Positions 15,505 to 22,710 of a DNA stretch of 36,415 nucleotides are shown here, piece after piece. The stretch covers positions 202,688-239,102 of the forward strand of contig DLGZ01000050.1 of NCBI GenBank assembly GCA_002482965.1. The letters are read 5' to 3'. The number at the start of each line of letters is the position of its first letter. Positions within the stretch are counted from its first letter, which is position 1. Source of the stretch: Verrucomicrobiaceae bacterium UBA7681 (GTDB lineage Bacteria; Verrucomicrobiota; Verrucomicrobiia; Verrucomicrobiales; Verrucomicrobiaceae). The translations under genes were made by a program, and so were the position numbers. The notes beneath the pieces were generated by a model that did no database searches, was not told the origin of the DNA, and was given only the letters and a program-made list of their open reading frames with translations.

Positions 15505-16581
15505 CTACTTTTGGCGCAGCCAGTAATGTTGCTTGTGGCCGCGATGGGTGAATTCGTCAACGAGGTGGCGGGCTTCGGTTTCGGTGGTGGCGTCGCACAT
15601 GACGAAGTCGTTGCCGTTGTCGTCGGTGCGGCAGACTTGCCATGTGGATGTTTGTGGGCGCGAAGGGTCTGATTCTGCGGCTGCGAGCATGCGGTCAAAC
15701 TGGCGTTCCACTTCGTGTTTGGTTTCTTCGTCGAGTGTGAAGCCTACGGGGCCGCGGATGAGGGTGTTTTTGAAGATGCCCTGGCGGACGAGGAGATGCT
15801 TTTCGACGGCGAGGAAGCCATCGAGGCTGGTCTGCATGGAGATGAGGGCGGAGAGGGGGCCGTGGATACGGTCGGCTTTTTCGGTGTCGCCGGTGGTGAG
15901 TGCGTTCCAGAGGGGGACGAGGCCGCGAATGAGATCTGCGCCGGGCATGGTGCCTACAACGCCGCGCTTGAATGAGTCCACGAGGGCGATGCCGCCGGTG
16001 CCTTCGAAGACACGGGCGCGGCCCTGGGTGGCATCGCGGAGTTCGGAGAGCTTGGGGCCGATGGGGGAGGCTTCGGGCTTGTACTGCACACGCTCCGGGC
16101 CGAACTCGGCGAGCAGTTTGGCCTGCATGGCGATGGGCATGGGCTTGCCGACGTAGCCGCTGGCGTCCTGAACGATGACGGGAATCTGGATGGCGTGGAT
16201 GATGCGAGTGTAGTAGGCGAGGAGTTCGCTTTCGCCGATGCCGATGGAGACGGGCGGAATGGCCATGACGGCATCGGCTCCGACGCTTTCGGCGTGTTTG
16301 GCGTAGCGTTCGGCCACCTTGGAGGATTCTGCGCCGACGCTGATGATTACGGGGCCGCGTGCTTTGCCGAAAAGGCATGCGGCTGCGGCGAGTTGTTCGC
16401 GTTCTTCGCTGTCGAGGCGCAGGGTTTCGGAGACCATGGCCATGACGATGCCGTGAGCGCCGTTGTCGTAGAGCCAGGTGATTTCGTGTTCGAGAGTTTC
16501 GAGGTCGAGGGTTTCATCGTCGTGCCACGGGGTTTGGAAGACGGGGAGGACGCCGTGGAGTTCTTTTTGGGAGGGAGTCAT
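15505..16581 (-). CDS. DapA/NAL-superfamily aldolase-like protein
   Basis: The 358-residue protein is a class I aldolase of the dihydrodipicolinate synthase/N-acetylneuraminate lyase superfamily: GVLPVFQTPW near the start, then VIISVGAESS, ADAVMAIPP, and the Schiff-base lysine K168 in VQYKPEASP. The Thr-Thr-Gly-Glu loop of true DapA is replaced by A-M-V-S-E (48-52), and the YNxP motif by VQDASGYVG, so it is unlikely to make lysine precursors. An additional C-terminal domain of about 55 residues (STWQVCRTDDNGNDFVMCDA to the end) is not part of the barrel. A keto-acid sugar aldolase or dehydratase role is inferred, given the neighbouring SDR and amidohydrolase. Confidence 0.87.
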   Translation of the reverse strand: MTPSQKELHGVLPVFQTPWHDDETLDLETLEHEITWLYDNGAHGIVMAMVSETLRLDSEEREQLAAAACLFGKARGPVIISVGAESSKVAERYAKHAESVGADAVMAIPPVSIGIGESELLAYYTRIIHAIQIPVIVQDASGYVGKPMPIAMQAKLLAEFGPERVQYKPEASPIGPKLSELRDATQGRARVFEGTGGIALVDSFKRGVVGTMPGADLIRGLVPLWNALTTGDTEKADRIHGPLSALISMQTSLDGFLAVEKHLLVRQGIFKNTLIRGPVGFTLDEETKHEVERQFDRMLAAAESDPSRPQTSTWQVCRTDDNGNDFVMCDATTETEARHLVDEFTHRGHKQHYWLRQK

Positions 16582-16802
16582 GGGGGAGATTGATTGCCGC
16601 AGAGATTGTTTCTGAAGAAGAGCGGCGGTGTTTTAAGGTTCCACGCTTAGCGGAGTGAAGGGAAATGGGTGGCCGCAAAAAGGCGCAAGAAGAGCTAAAA
16701 GAATGACCGGAAGGGGATGGCCGAAAGAAGGGAAAAAGGGTGAAAAATTAAGAGACCGGACCGGTTTCAAAAAGATGGGACATTGGCCGGGGGAGGCACT
16801 GA

Positions 16803-17582
16803 TCACCAGAGGAGCTTGCCGCCGTCGATGATGAGGAGGCTGCCGGTCATGTAGCTGCTGGCGTCGCTGGCGAGGTAGAGGGCGAGAGGGCCGATTTCTT
16901 CGGGGCTGCCCCAGCGGCCCATGGGGATGCTGGTGGCGACTTCGCCTTCGAACTCGGGGCGCTCGCCGATCCAGCGTTTGTTGGCGTCGGTGAGGAAGGG
17001 GCCGGGGGCGATGGCGTTGACGGTGATGCCGTGCATGGCCCAGTCGGCGGCGACGGCTTTGGTGAACATCGTCAGTGCGGCTTTGGAGGTTTCGTAGCTG
17101 CGGCCACGCATGGCCTTGCCGGGCCAGAGGGCGTTGATGGAGGCGATGTTGATGATGCGGCCCCATTTGCGAGGGATCATCGCGCCGCCGATGCGCTTGG
17201 TGAGGATGAAGGCCTGGGTGAGATTGAGATCGAGGATGCGCTGCCAGTCTTCGAGCGCGAGATCTTCGGTGGGGGTGTTGATGCGGCGGCCACCGACGTT
17301 GTTGATGAGGATGTCGATGGGCGGGTGATCGCGGAGGAGGATGTCGCAGAGGCGTTCGGCTTCTGAGGGTTGGGAGAGGTCGGCTTGGATGGAGGTGACG
17401 TGCAGGCCTTTGGCTTGCAGTGTGGTGAGGGCGTTTTGGAGATGGGTTTCGTCAGAGCCGGCGATGATGAGTTCTGCGCCGGCTTCACCCAGCGCCCGCG
17501 CCATTTCCAGGCCGAGGCCGCGTGAGCCGCCGGTGATGAGGGCGCGGCGGCCGGTGAGATTGAAGCGGTCGAGGATGGGCAT
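16803..17582 (-). CDS. SDR-family oxidoreductase (gluconate 5-dehydrogenase-like)
   Basis: From the ATG giving MPILDRFNL the protein has 259 residues. The NAD(P)-binding TGGSRGLG is at 17-24, NNVGG at 94-98, and the catalytic S148, Y163 and K167 (YETSK) are all present; the ending is LLIIDGG. The opening FNLTGRRALITGGSRGLG resembles gluconate 5-dehydrogenase and related sugar-acid dehydrogenases. The longer open frame upstream of the chosen start is not protein-like. It lies 221 bases upstream of the DapA-like gene on the same strand, a stretch in which I see no gene. Together with that gene it suggests a sugar-acid oxidation and cleavage route (inferred). Confidence 0.9.
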   Translation of the reverse strand: MPILDRFNLTGRRALITGGSRGLGLEMARALGEAGAELIIAGSDETHLQNALTTLQAKGLHVTSIQADLSQPSEAERLCDILLRDHPPIDILINNVGGRRINTPTEDLALEDWQRILDLNLTQAFILTKRIGGAMIPRKWGRIINIASINALWPGKAMRGRSYETSKAALTMFTKAVAADWAMHGITVNAIAPGPFLTDANKRWIGERPEFEGEVATSIPMGRWGSPEEIGPLALYLASDASSYMTGSLLIIDGGKLLW

Positions 17583-17619
17583 GAAAGCAGATCGGTGCGG
17601 AGGGGGGAGTCTTTCAGGA

Positions 17620-18486
17620 TCATCCTTCCGGCAATTTTTCAAAAGCGGTGACAATTTTTGCGACGCCGGGATAGCTGCCGTCGATGGAGGCATTCCATGC
17701 TATGCACAGCCAGCCGCCGGTGGTTTTCATGGAGACGGGAGTGTTCCAACTGCTGAGGCCAGGAAGGCGTTTGTGTTCCACTTTTCCGCTCACCGGGTCA
17801 ATGCTCGTCAAGATGGTCTCCCAAGCGCGCAACGGATCTTTGCGTTCAGCCTCCGTCTCCGCTTGGCGCACCCAGGCGACCCACCAACGGCGGGCGGCCC
17901 AGACGGGAGCGGATGCGCTCGGGGAATAGTTGATCATCGCTGGCTCGCCAATCAGCACGGTCTTGCCAGGCGCAATGCCTTTCGTGGCGGCGGTGGAGAA
18001 CATAAGGTTCATCGAATTGGATGGTTTCAGACGCTTGTCGTCAGACCACTCGTAACTTAATACTGTCCAAGTGAAGCCTGCCCACTCACCGGCCATCGTT
18101 GATTGCGCAACGAATGCGAATTTCACGGGGGCCAGTGGCAGGGGGTGTTCGGTCTTTTGCCCATTCGTTGTTCGCGTCAGTACAAAACGCGTTTTGTCTG
18201 AGCGGGGTTCTTCACGGGTTTCCACCTTGATGGCATCGACAGGTGCAGGCTGTTCCTCGCGTTTGGCCGAGATCCGGTGTCTTGGCAGAATGAGTTTTCC
18301 TTCCGGAGAGAAGACCATGCCCCATTCCAGAGTTTCGGTTTCCACCCGTGTGATAAAATGGATGGAGAATTTGCCGTCCTCCACTTCCACACTGGGGTTG
18401 ATGTCCCCATGTGGATTCATATGCGCCTGACCGTTGAGCGGAAGAGCTAGAACGCAGGCGAGGCCGAGAAGGACTTTGGTGGACAT
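17620..18486 (-). CDS. Exported protein of unknown function
   Basis: The 288-residue protein has a clear signal peptide (MSTKVLLGLACVLALPLNGQA, cleavage near residue 21). The mature part is beta-rich with alternating hydrophobic residues and several Trp (TWTVLSYEW, RRWWVAWVRQ, GGWLCIAWN), suggesting a propeller or sandwich fold. I do not recognise a family. It lies 37 bases from the SDR start on the same strand and may share its transcript. Confidence 0.75.
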   Translation of the reverse strand: MSTKVLLGLACVLALPLNGQAHMNPHGDINPSVEVEDGKFSIHFITRVETETLEWGMVFSPEGKLILPRHRISAKREEQPAPVDAIKVETREEPRSDKTRFVLTRTTNGQKTEHPLPLAPVKFAFVAQSTMAGEWAGFTWTVLSYEWSDDKRLKPSNSMNLMFSTAATKGIAPGKTVLIGEPAMINYSPSASAPVWAARRWWVAWVRQAETEAERKDPLRAWETILTSIDPVSGKVEHKRLPGLSSWNTPVSMKTTGGWLCIAWNASIDGSYPGVAKIVTAFEKLPEG

Positions 18487-18522
18487 GGCGCAATGAAATG
18501 GAGGTCATGACCCGTGAGATGG

Positions 18523-18654
18523 CTATGCTGCCTGAGGGGGGCGGATGTGGGCCCAACAGTGGACGTGAGGGGCGCCGCGGAAGAACCATACCCTGCTGGG
18601 GTCTTCGAAATGCCAGACGTCCCGGACACCGTCCTGATTTTTGAAGAAGGTCAT
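18523..18654 (-). CDS. Possible 43-residue small ORF or gene remnant
   Basis: The minus-strand frame reads MTFFKNQDGVRDVWHFEDPS and continues FFRGAPHVHCWAHIRPPQ before its stop. The composition (Trp, Phe, His, Asp mixed) is unlike the Pro/Arg/Ala-rich shadow frames around it, so it may be a real small protein or the tail of a decayed gene. The frame is open further upstream, but that part looks non-coding. No family is recognised. Confidence 0.3.
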   Translation of the reverse strand: MTFFKNQDGVRDVWHFEDPSRVWFFRGAPHVHCWAHIRPPQAA

Positions 18655-18745
18655 GGCTGGGTTGTACCAGAGAGGAGGCGGAACGGGAAGTTTTGTTTTT
18701 GACGGAGAAGCGGGGTGCAGATGCCTTTGCCGCAATGGGCTTTGA

Positions 18746-19366
18746 TCAGGGCGCGTTCGCTGTTCGGTAGGGTGCGACGGTGGGCACATCTTGGTGCCTG
18801 CCACCGCTTTCCTGGTACAGAGGCACGGGGCCCTGATCCTGAATTTGAACCGTGGAAGTCTGCCAATAGACGCCGTTGCCTTTAAGGCGCATGTCCAGCT
18901 TTATGGTGAATTTGTCCTCCTGATCATAGGAGGGGAAACACTTCCATTCGTGCACTTGGTCGTCACCATTGAACACTAGAAAGGGCAGGAAGCCCTGGCC
19001 GCCTGAGGGTGCAGGTGCCTCGAAACCGAGCCAGACACAGAGGATGCCGTCGCCGTTTTTATGGCCGTCCTTCTGCCAAAACACAAAGCGGCGGATTTCT
19101 TTTCCAGAGACCTCGGCGATCTTTTCTGAGGTGGCGTCTGTTTCGAGGTCTTTGAACACCCAGGTCAATCCGATGGGGCGACGGGAATCATCGTCGCTGT
19201 ATTGTACCTGTGGGTAGCGTTGCAGCAGGTGTCTGTCGTTGGGAATGACCTCGGTGGTGCGAAAGATCACATCCGATTCCATGGTGACACAGGGGCCTCC
19301 GGCATCCGAGGCTGGAAGTTTTGTGAGCATCAAAAAAACCACAAGACATGGCAGAAGAGATTTCAT
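18746..19366 (-). CDS. Exported protein of unknown function
   Basis: The 206-residue protein has a signal peptide (MKSLLPCLVVFLMLTKLPASDA). The mature part contains EIRRFVFWQKDG, GILCVWLGFEAP and GFLPFLVFNGDDQVHEWKCF, a compact beta-rich domain with at least two Cys that could form a disulfide in the periplasm. I recognise no family. A good sigma-70-like promoter ends six bases before the ATG, with no Shine-Dalgarno between them. Confidence 0.75.
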   Translation of the reverse strand: MKSLLPCLVVFLMLTKLPASDAGGPCVTMESDVIFRTTEVIPNDRHLLQRYPQVQYSDDDSRRPIGLTWVFKDLETDATSEKIAEVSGKEIRRFVFWQKDGHKNGDGILCVWLGFEAPAPSGGQGFLPFLVFNGDDQVHEWKCFPSYDQEDKFTIKLDMRLKGNGVYWQTSTVQIQDQGPVPLYQESGGRHQDVPTVAPYRTANAP

Positions 19367-19372
19367 GAGGGC

Positions 19373-19402
19373 ATTTTAGCCTCCACGGTCTGTCGCAGGC
19401 AA
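19373..19402 (-). promoter_or_regulatory. Candidate sigma-70-type promoter, leaderless
   Basis: TTGCCT (19402-19397), an 18-base spacer, then TAAAAT (19378-19373) on the minus strand. The predicted start of transcription falls on or next to the ATG at 19366, implying a leaderless mRNA. Confidence 0.45.
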
Positions 19403-19502
19403 GATTTTCTGTGAGAAGCTTCTGCGGGGCATAACGAGCCGGCATGGAAGCGATGCTGAAAGGGTATTTTCGATATGGTGCGAGTTCGCCATTAATCGTG
19501 GA

Positions 19503-20573
19503 GTGAAACTTGTTGGTACCACATTTCTCTGCGGCGCGCTCTGGCTGGCGCTGATCACGACCATGCATGGTTCACTGAATCTGAAGTGGTTTGCGCCCAA
19601 GGTGGCGGGCACGAGCCAGGCTAGTGACAAATTTCGCATTGGGTTTCTGCCGGTGACGTGCCACCTGACCTGTCCGGTGACGGATTTCATCAATCAGCAG
19701 GTGGAGGGGCAGAGCAGCTTTGAGCCGGTGCGGTTTAGTGGGTGGCCGGAGCTGAAGGAGGCGTTTCTGTCGGGCTATACTCCCGCTACGTTTATCCTGG
19801 CACCGATGGCGATGGCGCTGCGGGAGCAGGGGGTGCCGCTGAAGATTGTTTATCTCGGGCATCGAGATGGCACGGCGATGATGGTGCACAAGGACTCGCA
19901 GATTTACCGCTTTGAGGATCTGCGGGGGAAAAAGATCGCGGTGCCGAACCGCTACTCGAACCAGAGGCTGCTGATTTTCCGGGCTTTGAAGCAGGCGGGG
20001 ATGACGATCAATGACGTGGAGCTGGTGGAGATGCCGCCGCCGGACATGCCGGCTGCGCTTTACTCAAAGGCGGTGGATGCGGTGACGAGCGGGGAGCCGT
20101 TCATGGGGCAGACGGAGATCGACGGGTATGGCCGGGTGCTTTACCTGACGAAGGATGTGTGGCCGAATTTCATCTCATGTGTGCTGGCGGTGAGGGAGGA
20201 CTTTATTGAGAGCGACCGAGAGACGGTGCAGAGGCTGGTGGATGGGATCGCGAGCAGCGGCAAGTGGCTGGATGAGACGATGGACCACCGCATGGATGCG
20301 GCGAAATTTGTGGCGAAGAACTACTACAACCAGCATCCGCGACTGCTGGAGTTTGTGCTGAGCAAGCCGCCGGACCGTGTGAAGTACACGAACCTGGCGC
20401 TGAGGAAGGCGGATTTTGAGGAGATCGAAGCGCTGGCAATCGAGGCCGGGGTGATCAAGAAGGATGTCATTTTTGAAGACTATACGGATGCTTCCTTTGT
20501 GCCGGATGATGCGCTGGTGAAGGCCTCTAACTATGAGGGACTGAAGGGTGGAGAGGTGCCGCCGAGGAAATAA
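19503..20573 (+). CDS. ABC transporter substrate-binding protein (NrtA/SsuA/NMT1-like)
   Basis: The 356-residue protein starts at GTG and opens with a hydrophobic signal or anchor (about 5-22). The mature domain has the two-lobe NMT1/NrtA-like organisation: FRIGFLPVTCHLTCPVTDFI, then FILAPMAMALREQG, FEDLRGKKIAVPNRYSNQ and VDAVTSGEPFMGQ. Relatives bind nitrate, bicarbonate, sulfonates, taurine or thiamine precursors. The pocket-lining segment holds two closely spaced cysteines (C53 and C57 in TCHLTCP), unusual for nitrate or sulfonate binders, which might bind a metal or form a disulfide. The permease starts 13 bases after the stop. The ligand is unknown. Confidence 0.88.
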   Translation: MKLVGTTFLCGALWLALITTMHGSLNLKWFAPKVAGTSQASDKFRIGFLPVTCHLTCPVTDFINQQVEGQSSFEPVRFSGWPELKEAFLSGYTPATFILAPMAMALREQGVPLKIVYLGHRDGTAMMVHKDSQIYRFEDLRGKKIAVPNRYSNQRLLIFRALKQAGMTINDVELVEMPPPDMPAALYSKAVDAVTSGEPFMGQTEIDGYGRVLYLTKDVWPNFISCVLAVREDFIESDRETVQRLVDGIASSGKWLDETMDHRMDAAKFVAKNYYNQHPRLLEFVLSKPPDRVKYTNLALRKADFEEIEALAIEAGVIKKDVIFEDYTDASFVPDDALVKASNYEGLKGGEVPPRK

Positions 20574-20586
20574 ACAGCCGACCTGC

Positions 20587-21348
20587 ATGAAACGTTATTC
20601 CTCCATTCTTTTGCCGCTTGGCACTGCGGCGTTCTTTCTGCTGATCTGGCATGTGCTGGTGCGCCTGTCCGGCAGTGATCTTTTCCCGACACCGCTGGAG
20701 GTTGTGCGGGGCATTCAGGAGCTGGTGGAGAAAGGTCTGCTGCTCAAATACATCGTGGCTTCGCTGTTTCGTGTGAGCTGGGGTTTCGGGCTGGCTGTGC
20801 TCGTGGGGGTGCCGCTGGGTTTAATCCTGGGCTGGTTCAAGCCGGCGTATCAGGCGCTGAATCCGATGATTCAGATTTTGCGACCGATCTCGCCCATTGC
20901 GTGGATTCCTGTGGCGATCTTGTGGTTCGGCATTGACGACACGGCGCCGGTTTTCCTGATCTTTTTGGCGAGTGTGTTTCCGATCACGGTGTCGTCCATG
21001 GCGGCGGTGCAGAACATGCAGCTCGTTTACCTGCGTGCGGCGCAGAACTTTGGGATCAAGGGGCCGCAGTTGTTTCGGCGGGTGATTCTTCCTGCTGCGC
21101 TGCCGCAGATTATCACGGGCATCCGCATTGCGCTGGGCATCGCGTGGCTGGTGGTGGTGGCGGCGGAAATGATCGCGGTGAACAGCGGTCTTGGGTATCT
21201 CATCATCGATGCGCGCAATGCGGGCAAACGTTATGACCTGGTGGTCGCGGGGATGGTGATGATTGGATTGATCGGGCTGGTGCTTGATCTGCTGATCCGG
21301 CAGTTGGAAAAATTTGACGAGGTGAAATGGGGGTATGGACAGAGGTGA
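20587..21348 (+). CDS. ABC transporter permease (SsuC/NrtB-like)
   Basis: From the ATG giving MKRYSSILLPLG the protein has 253 residues with six predicted membrane helices. The cytoplasmic EAA loop reads AAQNFGIKGPQLFRRVILPAALP, the standard coupling motif contacting the ATPase. This matches BPD-type permeases of the nitrate/sulfonate/taurine class. It follows the binding-protein gene by 13 bases. The ATPase gene is separated by 515 bases of repeat and duplicated DNA, an unusual break in such operons. Confidence 0.92.
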   Translation: MKRYSSILLPLGTAAFFLLIWHVLVRLSGSDLFPTPLEVVRGIQELVEKGLLLKYIVASLFRVSWGFGLAVLVGVPLGLILGWFKPAYQALNPMIQILRPISPIAWIPVAILWFGIDDTAPVFLIFLASVFPITVSSMAAVQNMQLVYLRAAQNFGIKGPQLFRRVILPAALPQIITGIRIALGIAWLVVVAAEMIAVNSGLGYLIIDARNAGKRYDLVVAGMVMIGLIGLVLDLLIRQLEKFDEVKWGYGQR

Positions 21349-21361
21349 ACTGGGAAACTTC

Positions 21362-21389
21362 GAACACTGAACACTGAACATTGAACGCA
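21362..21389. repeat. Heptamer tandem repeat (GAACAYT type)
   Basis: GAACACT, GAACACT, GAACATT, GAACGCA: four 7-bp units, the last decayed, 13 bases after the permease stop. A decayed copy in opposite orientation forms the first codons of the ATPase gene and of its duplicate. Confidence 0.75.
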
Positions 21390-21519
21390 GAATGAATAAC
21401 GCGCGGAGCTTTGGGAAAAATTGGCCGGAAGGTGCGCGGCGGGGCTCGTTGCAGACGCTGCTGGTGGGCATGGGGTGTGGCGGAGGGCTGGGTTTGCTTT
21501 CCGGTCGATTTTATCGCTA

Positions 21520-21583
21520 CCCAGGGTCGCCTCGCCAAGGCTCGGCTGACCCTGGGCTGAATTACGCAGCCCCGTTGGGGCTG
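21520..21583. repeat. Two-hairpin interspersed element
   Basis: CCCAGGGTC (21520-21528) pairs perfectly with GACCCTGGG (21548-21556), and CAGCCCC-GTT-GGGGCTG (21567-21583) forms a second perfect stem. The second hairpin recurs at 21779-21795 through the tandem duplication. It looks like a mobile REP-type element inserted in the operon. Confidence 0.6.
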
Positions 21584-21959
21584 AAGAGGGCTGCTGACGA
21601 GGTGATTCGCAGCTTCGTTGCCTGCATTGAAAACAGCTGCTCTAAACGCCCATGAGTTCGACCTTTGATATTCAATGTTCCTCTGCGCCTGCTTTGATCA
21701 CGGTGCGCGACTGCTGGAAGTCTTTCCAGGGCAAGAAAGCCGGGGAAGTGTTCTCTGCTGACCTTTGGCTGAATTACGCAGCCCCGTTGGGGCTGAAGAG
21801 GGCTGCTGACGAGGTGATTCGCAGCTTCGTTGCCTGCATTGAAAACAGCTGCTCCAAACGCCCATGAGTTCGACCTTTGATGTTCAATGTTCCTCTGCGC
21901 CTGCTTTGATCACGGTGCGCGATTGCTGGAAGTCTTTCCCGGGCAAGAAAGCCGGGGAA
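21541..21959. repeat. 212-bp tandem duplication spanning the start of the ABC ATPase gene
   Basis: Bases from about 21541-21747 recur at about 21753-21959 with an exact offset of 212 and only a few substitutions: T to C at 21644/21856, A to G at 21670/21882, C to T at 21711/21923 and A to C at 21728/21940. The unit holds the second hairpin, 80 bp of leader and the first 32 codons of the ATPase. Because 212 is not a multiple of three, the copies cannot fuse in frame. Confidence 0.95.
21652..21867 (+). pseudogene. Truncated duplicate of the ABC ATPase N-terminus
   Basis: This 71-codon frame starts with 32 codons nearly identical to the intact ATPase (one visible difference is I for V at residue 7), up to GKKAGE. 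It then runs into the second copy of the leader, read in a foreign frame, and stops at 21867 overlapping the ATPase ATG. It lacks Walker A and every later motif. It is a by-product of the tandem duplication. If translated it could act as an upstream leader coupled to the ATPase by the ATGA overlap, but nothing shows this. Confidence 0.8.
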
Positions 21960-22676
21960 CTGGTGCATGTGCTGGAGCGGGTGAATCTGGATGTGCAGGC
22001 GGGGGAGTTTGTCTGTGTGGTCGGGCCTTCTGGCTGCGGGAAATCGACGTTGCTGAACATCATTGGCGGGTTTTTCAAGGAGTCGCAGGGGGAGGTGAGG
22101 GTGGCGGGAGAGCCGGTGAGCGGGCCTGACCCAAGGCGTATCTTTGTGTTTCAGGAGAACGGTGTGTTTCCATGGCTGACGGTGGAGGAAAACATTGGCT
22201 TTGGTCTCATGTCGCGTCCGGTGAAAGAGCGTGAAGAGCGCGTGGCGCACTACATTGGGATGGTGGGCCTGAAGGGTTTTGAGAAATCGTATCCGCGTGA
22301 GCTTTCGGGAGGTATGAGGCAGCGGGTGGAGATCGCCCGTGCGCTGGCGGCGAATGCGGAGGTGCTGTATATGGACGAACCGTTTGGGGCGCTGGATTTC
22401 ATCACGCGATTGAAAATGCGTGCGGACCTCATTCGCATCTGGCAGGCGGAGAAGAAGACGATCTTGTTTGTCACGCATGACATTGAGGAGGCGGTGCAGA
22501 TGGCGGACCGGGTGGTGGTGATGAGCAGGCGGCCGGCGACGGTGGCCGAGGAGGTGCGGGTGGATTTGCCGAGGCCGCGTGATTTGGATTCACCTGGATA
22601 CCTTGCTGCCCGAGATCGCATCTTTGCCATCATGGGCATGGATGTGCATGGTGGCGGCGCGGGAGATTTGAAGTGA
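21864..22676 (+). CDS. ABC transporter ATPase (SsuB/NrtD-like)
   Basis: The 270-residue protein has Walker A at 54-62 (GPSGCGKST), the Q-loop FQENGVFPW, the signature LSGGMRQR, Walker B VLYMDEP and the H-loop FVTHD. It is the nucleotide-binding subunit of a nitrate/sulfonate/taurine-type importer with the two upstream genes. The first about 14 residues (MSSTFDVQCSSAPA) precede the usual start of the fold and are encoded by a decayed heptamer repeat in reverse orientation. The ATG overlaps the stop of the truncated duplicate. A later start is possible, but the next in-frame ATG is well inside the domain. Confidence 0.93.
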   Translation: MSSTFDVQCSSAPALITVRDCWKSFPGKKAGELVHVLERVNLDVQAGEFVCVVGPSGCGKSTLLNIIGGFFKESQGEVRVAGEPVSGPDPRRIFVFQENGVFPWLTVEENIGFGLMSRPVKEREERVAHYIGMVGLKGFEKSYPRELSGGMRQRVEIARALAANAEVLYMDEPFGALDFITRLKMRADLIRIWQAEKKTILFVTHDIEEAVQMADRVVVMSRRPATVAEEVRVDLPRPRDLDSPGYLAARDRIFAIMGMDVHGGGAGDLK

Positions 22677-22710
22677 CATTTTTAATCTGGGAGACGTATT
22701 CACAACTTCT

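Noticed and set aside
21392..21655. 87-codon frame after the permease
   Set aside because: It is built from repeat and hairpin DNA; its last 32 codons are the duplicated leader, so it is not a separate gene.
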